64,000 nt of DNA, from positions 6,579 through 70,578 of the forward strand of contig UQNZ01000008.1 of the NCBI GenBank assembly GCA_900542525.1, read 5' to 3'. The notes under the pieces were generated by a model that did not search any database, had not been told where the DNA came from, and worked only from the letters and a program-made list of their open reading frames with translations. This stretch comes from an uncultured Eggerthella sp. GTDB lineage: Bacteria; Actinomycetota; Coriobacteriia; Coriobacteriales; Eggerthellaceae. Position 1 is the first letter of the stretch; every line of letters begins with the position of its first letter. Position numbers and translations under genes: made by a program. Positions 25,248-31,408 of this stretch are shown here, piece by piece.

Positions 25248-25727
25248 TCATCGATTGCCAGTCGGCAATTTACACACGTCAACCCAAGTGCTTCCAGGCG
25301 TTAGTTCCTCTAGCTCATCGGGCGTAAGTTCAATGGCGCTGTTCGAACTTCCGCATGCGGGAAACACCGTTTCGAAGCGGCGAAGCGATTCGTCCAAATA
25401 GATCTTACAACTGTCGTTCACGCCGAAGGGACACACGCCCCCAACAGCATGGCCTATAAGCTCTTCTGCCTTTTCAGGGTCTACCATCTTGGCCTTGCAG
25501 TGAAACATTTCTTTGAACTTGGGGTTTGCGATGCGTGCATCTCCTGCGCAGACAACGAGCGCAACACCATCGTCAACCATGAACGACAGCGTCTTTGCGA
25601 TGCGTTCAGGCGCACACCCGATCGCCTTTGCCGCCAGCTCGACGGTGGCGCTCGAAACGTCGAATTCCAACACATCGTTGTTGCGCCCATATTCGCCTAG
25701 ATACTCTTTAGCTCTTTCTAAGGTCAT
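25248..25727 (-). CDS. YbaK/EbsC-type aminoacyl-tRNA deacylase
   Basis: A 159-residue YbaK-domain protein. The start MTLERAKEYLGEYGRN at 25727 follows AAGGAAC; the longer open frame upstream has no signal. FDVSSATVELAAKAIGCAPERIAKTL, then the catalytic-pocket Lys in this segment and the GHAVGGVCPFGVN loop identify the family, which hydrolyses mischarged Cys- or Ala-tRNA(Pro) type substrates. Its first 20 bases overlap the end of the nucleotidyltransferase gene, so the two are translationally linked. Confidence 0.9.
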   Translation of the reverse strand: MTLERAKEYLGEYGRNNDVLEFDVSSATVELAAKAIGCAPERIAKTLSFMVDDGVALVVCAGDARIANPKFKEMFHCKAKMVDPEKAEELIGHAVGGVCPFGVNDSCKIYLDESLRRFETVFPACGSSNSAIELTPDELEELTPGSTWVDVCKLPTGNR

Positions 25728-26382
25728 GAATGTTCCTTCCTGCCAGCTCGTCGTTAGACCATCGAAGCAGTTTGCTTGCAAGCTCTTTGTTATCCATCTG
25801 CACGTCTTTATCATAGGTCTGCAAGAGCCATCTTTCACTATCGTTTACCAGGTTCAATAGTTGCGCGCGGCTGTTCACGAACTTGCCTGTCTGGGCAAAA
25901 TGCTTTGCGCGAATCCCGAAGAACACTGACTTCAAGCAACCTTGCAATAGGGCTGGAAGCATATCCGGTTCGAACACCGCTGTATGGCAAAGCGCATGGT
26001 AGATCTCGGACGCACATGCGTCAGCTGCAAGCTTCGCTTCTTCGGCGGTGAACTCTGTGTCCATGAAGTCGAATGAACCGTATCTGATGTTAGTGTCGTT
26101 CACCAGGTTGAACACGTCATGTCGCGGCCAAGCTGCAAGTATGTCAGGCGACCCGACAAATCCGCAAGCAAGCTCGGCATGCGGCATCTCTTGAATGACG
26201 TTGCGATACAAGGCAAGGTCATCGGCGTTTAGGTCTTCTACAATGACCACGACATCGATATCGCTATCCTCGCGTTGCTCGCCTCGAGCCCTGCTTCCTT
26301 GCAATCCGACTAGTACGAGCCTTTCTTTGAACTCGATTTTCAATTGGTTGATAAGATCATTCATCCATGCATCGATATTCAT
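25708..26382 (-). CDS. Nucleotidyltransferase-domain protein
   Basis: A 224-residue protein with an N-terminal polymerase-beta-type nucleotidyltransferase fold. The metal site is GLQGSRARGEQREDSDIDVVV, in which GSRARG is the helix turn and DSDID carries the two catalytic Asp residues. The C-terminal 120 residues are mostly helical and may be a HEPN-like or KNTase-C-like substrate-binding domain. Substrate unknown; relatives modify antibiotics, proteins or RNA. It overlaps the YbaK-like gene by 20 bases. Confidence 0.85.
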   Translation of the reverse strand: MNIDAWMNDLINQLKIEFKERLVLVGLQGSRARGEQREDSDIDVVVIVEDLNADDLALYRNVIQEMPHAELACGFVGSPDILAAWPRHDVFNLVNDTNIRYGSFDFMDTEFTAEEAKLAADACASEIYHALCHTAVFEPDMLPALLQGCLKSVFFGIRAKHFAQTGKFVNSRAQLLNLVNDSERWLLQTYDKDVQMDNKELASKLLRWSNDELAGRNIHDLRKS

Positions 26383-26427
26383 GGGTGTATCCCTTCTTTC
26401 TTGTTAGTTTACGATAGAGACGAATCG

Positions 26428-26580
26428 CTACAGCTCCAACTCTTCTTCGCCCCACTGCTTCATGGCTAACAGGATGGGGATGAAGCTTTTGGTCGAAGTT
26501 GTCTCCAGCAGATGAGCTGCCAGTGTTTCTAAGAAAAGAAAATGGGCAAAAATTTAAATAACGACTCGATTTGAGACCTG
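26428..26580 (-). pseudogene. Possible gene remnant (C-terminal fragment)
   Basis: A minus-strand frame of about 50 codons ends at 26428 and reads like protein (for example LETLAAHLLETTSTKSFIP, ending KQWGEEELEL). It has no start codon or ribosome binding site and opens with a stop inside the hairpin at 26576-26607. It may be the tail of a gene truncated by that element. Chance cannot be excluded. Confidence 0.25.
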
Positions 26581-26607
26581 TAACTTAAATGGTTTTAAGT
26601 TACAGGT
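26576..26607. repeat. Perfect 14-bp hairpin
   Basis: Arms 26576-26589 and 26594-26607 pair without mismatch around a four-base loop. It is A/T rich and has no U-tract on either side. It sits alone in the 330-base gap between the nucleotidyltransferase and pentapeptide genes, so it could be an operator, a terminator remnant or the end of a mobile element. Confidence 0.6.
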
Positions 26608-26715
26608 GCTCGAAAGCTGCCTAATAAAAGAATTCGGCCTAAATTTTTTCTTATTCGGTTCTACCCTCAAGATATCAGCCCGGCTTATAAATTAGGATTC
26701 ATCCCATCCCTTTGG

Positions 26716-27411
26716 CTACTCCTCAATGATGACACCAAGGCGTCGGGTTAAAGCCGCAGCCTGATAGAGTCCGAGCTTCGCGCCATATACTTCAGCCATG
26801 GCATCCGATATGGTAATGCCTTCGAGCTGGCATGTTGAGAAATCGAGGCCGACGAGCTTCGTGTGGAAGAAGCTCGTTCCAACAAAGCGGTCGTCTTCGA
26901 GCGAGATGCCGTGCAGCTCCATTTCAGTCATGTCTGCTGACGAGAAATCGCAGGTGCGAGCCCGAACGATTTTCCAAAGACATCGGTTGAATGCGCCGTA
27001 GGCGAACGTGCAGTCCTTTGCAGCCACCTGTTCCCAAAGCGCCTCAGTAAAGGATGCACCAGCGAATTTGCAATCGTTGAACGTGCAGCGTGTGAACGCA
27101 GCGCTGTCGAATATGCTGTTGGAGAAATCGCAACCCTCAAAGGCGACATCAACGAAAAGTATACCGGTGAAGTCGCAGCTAAAAAACTGGCAATTTGAGA
27201 AGCGGCCGCTTGAAACCTCAAGCTCGGCGAAGCTTGTTTCTTCAGCATGGAGCCCACAGAATTTGACGGCTTCAAGCGTTCCACGGGAAGGATCGCAAAG
27301 AACGCTCAAGGGCAGTTCATCGAGAGAGGCGGCTATGCAAGGCGCAGCCAGCTTGCAAGGCGATGATGCCTGGTCATAGGCAGCCTGAGCTGAACTGGGC
27401 ATAACGCGCAT
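26716..27411 (-). CDS. Pentapeptide-repeat protein, Qnr/MfpA-like
   Basis: A 231-residue protein built of A(D/N)LXX-type pentapeptide repeats from about residue 50 to 200 (for example CQFFSCDFTGILFVDVAFEG, then CDFSNSIFDSAAFTRCTF). This predicts a right-handed quadrilateral beta-helix. The C-terminal end YQAAALTRRLGVIIEE closely resembles the dimerisation tail of Qnr proteins (YQA-LL--RLGI). Such proteins mimic DNA and protect gyrase from quinolones or toxins, but that function is inferred from shape and tail only. The N-terminal 45 residues are not repeats. The start follows GAAAGG. It is a lone gene in an accessory stretch. Confidence 0.87.
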   Translation of the reverse strand: MRVMPSSAQAAYDQASSPCKLAAPCIAASLDELPLSVLCDPSRGTLEAVKFCGLHAEETSFAELEVSSGRFSNCQFFSCDFTGILFVDVAFEGCDFSNSIFDSAAFTRCTFNDCKFAGASFTEALWEQVAAKDCTFAYGAFNRCLWKIVRARTCDFSSADMTEMELHGISLEDDRFVGTSFFHTKLVGLDFSTCQLEGITISDAMAEVYGAKLGLYQAAALTRRLGVIIEE

Positions 27412-27599
27412 GCCGTCCCTTTCGTCGATAACGTCTGAATAGTCTCATTTGCATCATCCTAAATCCAGACTATCGGTCTTGCAACTTACGTCCTTTCGTT
27501 TGCGCTTCGTTTTTGAGACAGCAAAAGGCCAGTTGCGAAGCAGAAGAAGGGGTGTAGGTGGAGGCGAACAAGTGCTGCGAGATTTCCTAAATACGCATT

Positions 27600-27831
27600 T
27601 CAGAAAAACGTGAGACCCTGCTCTGTTGAATCTATCAATGCCCGGAAACTCTCTGCGCCAAAGACTGGTCGTCCGAAGGCCTCGGCGTAAGCTCTAGCTA
27701 TGTGTAGCTAAGTTTGCTAAGAGCCTTTAAGGTTGCCTCTACGTTCTCGGCATGCCAGTTCTTGTAACCGCCAGCATACTGCGATGCGTAGATGCCTGAG
27801 TATATTTCTAAACCTTCTCTTCGCGTGCCAT
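27600..27831 (-). pseudogene. Frameshifted small gene
   Basis: A good start (AAAGGAG, nine bases, ATG 27831) opens only MAREEKV before a stop. One frame over, protein-like sequence continues: GLEIYSGIYASQYAGGYKN, then WHAENVEATLKALSKLSYT and a stop. A further shift yields RAYAEAFGRPVFGAESFRAL, ending LTFF. Joined together this gives a protein of about 75 residues, so two frameshifts appear to have inactivated it. The protein family is not recognised. The gene lies just downstream of the DUF6440-like gene on the same strand. Confidence 0.45.
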
Positions 27832-27864
27832 AGCTATTTGCTCCTTTCGCTATCGACTTCTTTC

Positions 27865-28068
27865 CTATTCTTTAATTGGGGTGATAATAGGCTTGCCGTC
27901 TGTGTCGACAAGGACGGTCATGCCAGTGCAGCTGACACCAGACGAGGCCAGAAAGCCTGCCAGAAGATAATTCACTCCTGTCTCGCGATCGACGAGGATG
28001 TAGGTACGGTTCGCTAGGCCATATTGTTGCATGTGCGTCTTAATGAAGCGCTTACCGTTTTCTTTCAT
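27865..28068 (-). CDS. Small DUF6440-like protein
   Basis: A 67-residue protein beginning MKENGKRFIKTHMQQYG, with the core YILVDRETGVNYLLAGF and the ending VLVDTDGKPIITP. This VD-ETGVNYL...DGKPI pattern matches the small DUF6440 family as I remember it. Start 28068 follows AAAGG; an ATG at 28098 lies further upstream. Function unknown; it may form part of the same accessory group as the neighbouring pseudogene. Confidence 0.75.
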   Translation of the reverse strand: MKENGKRFIKTHMQQYGLANRTYILVDRETGVNYLLAGFLASSGVSCTGMTVLVDTDGKPIITPIKE

Positions 28069-28287
28069 TGGTGTATATCCTTTCAATCGGACTTGCATCG
28101 ACGGGCATTATTTTCCTGATTCGTCTCCATGTGCGCAAATGGATCATGCTGGAGAAATACCTGTTCAGAAGCTATGTAAAAGACTTTTGACAGACGCATT
28201 GAGGCACTCGGCAAATACGTGGATTATCATTTCAGTCGGCACAAACTTGAAGACGCTGCGAAAAAGCACCGAGAGAGGTATGGAGCG

Positions 28288-28899
28288 ATGGAACTGGCAC
28301 GGCAACTAAGAGCCAAAAGGGAAGAGCGCGGACTCTCCCAAGATGAGGTAGCGAAGGCGATATTCGTATCGCGTCAGACTATCTCGAATTGGGAGAATGA
28401 CAAAACCTATCCCGATATGCAGAGTTTGCTACTGCTGAGCCAGCTATTCGACACCTCTATAGACGAGCTTGTAAAAGGCGATGCTGCAAGGATTCAGCAG
28501 ATCGTCAAAGAGGATTCGCGCAAGATGAGGCTCTTGTCATATGGGATGGTCGGCTTTTCGGTGCTAGCTTTCCTCTTTCTGCTGGGCTTCTCGATCGCCT
28601 GGCCCGAGCCTTCCGGTTTCGCACGCATGAGCAAGGGCAACATAGCAGGCGTAATCACGTTCATCGTGCTCTACGCTATAGGGTTCGGTATGGCCATCGC
28701 CATCGATCGCTTGAAGAAGAAGCATGACATCGTCACCTATCGGGAGATAGACTGCTTTCTCAAGGGTGAAATTGGTAAAGAGCCCGATTCGCAGGGTTTA
28801 TCGCGCAAGCATCCAGCGCTCGGTGTTGTGGTGAAGCTTGTCGGTGGCGCGGCGATCGGGTTGCTATTGGCGGCTCTTCTACTTGCACTTGAAGGATAG
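28288..28899 (+). CDS. Membrane-anchored XRE-family regulator
   Basis: A 203-residue protein. Residues 1-60 form an XRE helix-turn-helix: LARQLRAKREERGLSQDEVA, then VSRQTISNWENDKTYPD. Three predicted transmembrane segments follow (near residues 90-110, 125-145 and 180-200). The charged stretch between the last two contains a short cytoplasmic loop. The design, an N-terminal HTH on a small membrane domain, is common in Firmicutes and Coriobacteriia and may sense envelope or peptide signals. ATG 28288 follows GAGAGG; earlier ATGs at 28219 and 28282 fit less well. No clear target operon is adjacent. Confidence 0.85.
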   Translation: MELARQLRAKREERGLSQDEVAKAIFVSRQTISNWENDKTYPDMQSLLLLSQLFDTSIDELVKGDAARIQQIVKEDSRKMRLLSYGMVGFSVLAFLFLLGFSIAWPEPSGFARMSKGNIAGVITFIVLYAIGFGMAIAIDRLKKKHDIVTYREIDCFLKGEIGKEPDSQGLSRKHPALGVVVKLVGGAAIGLLLAALLLALEG

Positions 28900-29245
28900 A
28901 TATTCTGTTTCGTTTCCCGTCCTGCGTCGTCATCTCATAACTGGCGGAGCAGGCGCTCGATGCATGAGCCATGGGGACGATTCTGCTAATTCATACTCAT
29001 AAAGCTGTTTAGGCTGGCTCGTGTACGGTGATGCGAGTCGGCAGAACCGCTCCTCATGGCTACCGCCTACCTTGCGTGAACGCTGAGACGTGAATCCTTA
29101 GAGAAGTGCGAATCTCTGGTCGAGTCCGAGGTTGGCGATCTTCTACGCGGCGTTGTTTGCAGTCGGAACCATACTATCCAAGCGCTGTTTCGGCAAGCAT
29201 CAGGTAGCCTGATCTGCGGAAATGTATGACAGGATTCTGGCGAGA
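28900..29245. other. Intergenic region without recognisable features
   Basis: About 345 bases between the HTH-membrane gene and the 3' end of hisI. A short AGAGA/TCTCT hairpin lies near 29100. I see no coding frame with a start signal, no tRNA and no clear terminator. Confidence 0.4.
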
Positions 29246-29587
29246 TCAGTTTTCTAAGAGGGGGTCTTCGCTGAAAAACGAACGATAGAAGCAGGTGCGC
29301 GCTCCAGTGTGGCAGGCGGGCCCCGCGGGATTCACCAGCGCAAGCAGGGTATCCTCGTCGCAATCGTAGCGCAGATCGATCAGCTCTTGCGTGTTGCCAG
29401 ACTCTTCACCCTTGTGCCAGAACTTGTTGCGCGAACGAGACCAGAACCAGGTGGTCTTCTCTTCGAGGGTTCGGCAGATAGCCTCTTCGTTCATCCAGGC
29501 CATCATGAGCACCTCGTGCGTGTTCGCATCTTGCACGATGCAGGGGATGAGGCCAGCTTCGTTGTAGGTAAGATCTGCCAAGTTCAT
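29246..29587 (-). CDS. hisI: Phosphoribosyl-AMP cyclohydrolase
   Basis: A 113-residue monofunctional HisI, the third step of histidine synthesis. Conserved features: LMMAWMNEEAICRTLE, WSRSRNKFWHKGEESGNTQ, the metal-binding DLRYDCDEDTLL, and GPACHTGARTCFYRSF with its Zn-ligand cysteine. It lacks the HisE pyrophosphatase domain found in fused HisIE, and no hisE gene is in the window. It lies 9 kb from the main his operon, alone. Confidence 0.96.
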   Translation of the reverse strand: MNLADLTYNEAGLIPCIVQDANTHEVLMMAWMNEEAICRTLEEKTTWFWSRSRNKFWHKGEESGNTQELIDLRYDCDEDTLLALVNPAGPACHTGARTCFYRSFFSEDPLLEN

Positions 29588-29799
29588 GGTGGGTTCCTTC
29601 CGGAAGAGAGGAAGCTAATGAAGTAGGCTCATTGTAGCAAAAGCAGGTGAGCGTCTTTCTCGGACGATCGCGTTCGTTCCTGGAAATGAAGACCCGTGCG
29701 GCGCTAGCGCTTTCCTAGGAGCAAGAAGGCGCGCTCGAGCGAATTCGCCGATGAACCGCAACGCTTGCAGCAAACATGCGCTATACTCTTCTACACTAA

Positions 29800-30090
29800 A
29801 TGCGATGACGAAGACAGCACATTTCGGCTGCATCGTTTCCAGAGAGGGCTCGTTGCTGAAAGGGCCTAGCGATGCGAGATGTGATTCCCTTCACCAGCAG
29901 TGTTGCCGAACGGGTTGAATGTTCGAATGAGCAGACCTTCAGTAAGCTTCATCGGGTGCTCCCGTTACAGAGCAGATATGAGTGATCTTCGCTTGCGGCA
30001 TTGTGAAATGCAGTGCGAAGGTAACCAGGGTGGTACCGCGAGAGTTCTTCTCGTCCTTGGATAGGGCAAAGAGGAGAGCTCTTTTTCTTT
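29800..30090 (+). promoter_or_regulatory. T-box riboswitch controlling pheST
   Basis: The universal T-box sequence AGGGTGGTACCGCG is at 30027-30040; its TGGT bulge would pair with the ACCA end of uncharged tRNA-Phe. A stem III-like hairpin (CTTCGC/GCGAAG with inner GCATT/AATGC) lies at about 29984-30020. The competing terminator is an 11-bp stem between 30042-30052 and 30071-30081 followed by TTTTT. Candidate -10 boxes TATACT (29782) and TACACT (29792) mark the transcript start. The specifier should be a Phe codon: TTC occurs at 29922-29924 and 29938-29940, but I cannot decide between them by eye. Low charged tRNA-Phe would favour readthrough into pheS. Confidence 0.9.
30042..30086 (+). terminator. 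T-box attenuator terminator
   Basis: GAGTTCTTCTC at 30042-30052 pairs fully, with G-U pairs, to GAGGAGAGCTC at 30071-30081, and five T residues follow. It is mutually exclusive with the antiterminator that uses 30024-30061. Confidence 0.85.
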
Positions 30091-30150
30091 GCTCAAAAGA
30101 TGGTGAACAGAAGCCGCACGGGCTTTTCGAGCATAAGGAAAGGCGATCGT

Positions 30151-31212
30151 ATGTCAGTCATTGATGAAGTTCAGGCGTTGCAAGCCGCAACACTTGCCGA
30201 GATCGATCAGGCAGCTACGAGCGATGCGCTCGAGGCAATCCGCATCAAAGTAGTAGGAAAGTCGGGTAGCTTGACCGGCTATCTGCGTTCGATGGGGCAG
30301 GTTGCTCCCGAAGAGCGTGCGCAGGTTGGCAAGACGGTGAACGCTGCGCGCAACGAGATCGAAGGCGCGCTCGAGGCGAAGAAGAAGGAGCTTGCCAGTG
30401 CGGAGCTCGCTGCTCGCATGGAGGCTGACGCGATCGACATCACGCTTCCTGGCCGCGTGCAGCAGATGGGCACGCGACATCTTATCAATCGCATCACTGA
30501 CGAGATCGCCGAAGTGTTCCTTGGTATCGGCTACTCGGTGGCAACTGGTCCTGAGGTCGAGACCGACTACTACAACTTCGAAGCGCTGAACGCTCCTGCC
30601 GATCATCCCTCGCGCAGCATGCAAGATACTTTCTATGTGCGCGACCTTTCGGGCGATACCACGAATGTGAAGGGTGAATCGGACGTGCTTCTGCGCACGC
30701 AAACTTCTGGCGTTCAGGTTCATGCTATGGAAGATCAGGAGTTACCCATCTATATCATTGCGCCGGGCAAGGTGTATCGCCGTGATGTGGCTGATCCTTC
30801 GCACCTTCCGCAGTTCAACCAGATCGAAGGCTTGGTGGTCGATAAGGGCATCACGTTCGGCGATCTGAAGGGCACGCTCGACTATTTCTGCAAGCAGATG
30901 TTCGGCGAAGAGCGCAAGACGCGTTTCCGCGCTCACTATTTCCCGTTCACGGAGCCTTCGGCTGAAGTGGATGTGAGCTGCGGAATTTGTCACGGAGAAG
31001 GCTGTCGCTTCTGCAAAGGCACCGGTTGGCTCGAGATCTTGGGCTGCGGCATGGTCGATCCGAATGTGTTGCGCTATTCGGGCATCGATCCCGAAGTCTA
31101 TTCAGGCTTTGCCTTCGGTGTAGGTGTTGAGCGCGTGGCATGCCTCAAATATAACGTTCCCGACTTGAGGATGTTGCTCGAGGGCGACATGCGCTTTTTA
31201 AGGCAATTCTAG
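30151..31212 (+). CDS. pheS: Phenylalanine-tRNA ligase alpha subunit
   Basis: A 353-residue class II synthetase subunit. An N-terminal coiled-coil arm (about residues 1-90) precedes the catalytic core. Motif 2-type residues are seen in YRRDVADPSHLPQFNQIEG and motif 3 in GFAFGVGVERVACLKY. Near residues 276-297 is a Cys-rich insertion (CGICHGEGCRFCKGTGWLE) that could hold a metal; similar Cys pairs occur in other PheS proteins. ATG 30151 is preceded by AAGGAAAGG; the frame opens 51 bases earlier but without a site. Regulated by the T-box upstream. Confidence 0.97.
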   Translation: MSVIDEVQALQAATLAEIDQAATSDALEAIRIKVVGKSGSLTGYLRSMGQVAPEERAQVGKTVNAARNEIEGALEAKKKELASAELAARMEADAIDITLPGRVQQMGTRHLINRITDEIAEVFLGIGYSVATGPEVETDYYNFEALNAPADHPSRSMQDTFYVRDLSGDTTNVKGESDVLLRTQTSGVQVHAMEDQELPIYIIAPGKVYRRDVADPSHLPQFNQIEGLVVDKGITFGDLKGTLDYFCKQMFGEERKTRFRAHYFPFTEPSAEVDVSCGICHGEGCRFCKGTGWLEILGCGMVDPNVLRYSGIDPEVYSGFAFGVGVERVACLKYNVPDLRMLLEGDMRFLRQF

Positions 31213-31340
31213 AAGAATTGCCTGACGCTGCGGCTTCGTCTCGCACGCATGCTCGCCGCTTTTGCGCTTTCCCTCACGTACGAAGTACGCTCGGCCGCGC
31301 AACATGGCGATCGTACGCACGAGGCGAACCCTCGCTGATT
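31201..31340. repeat. Structured spacer between pheS and pheT
   Basis: A hairpin AGGCAATTCT/AGAATTGCCT overlaps the pheS stop codon (31201-31223). Beyond it, GG(C)TTCGTCTCG near 31233 can pair with the CGAGGCGAACC near 31320-31335. Inside are GTAC/GTAC and CGTACGA/TCGTACG pairings. The 196-base pheS-pheT gap is unusually long. It may modulate expression of pheT or be a repeat element. Confidence 0.45.
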
Positions 31341-31408
31341 TTAGCCAACAATAAAAGTCAATTTTTTAATAGGTAAAGAGATAAAGGTTCAAAACCGAAG
31401 GAAAAACG

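Noticed and set aside
25121..25327. 68-residue plus-strand ORF near the YbaK-like gene
   Set aside because: It overlaps the YbaK-like coding region antisense and has no known motif. A remnant is possible in 25121-25240, but I cannot support it.
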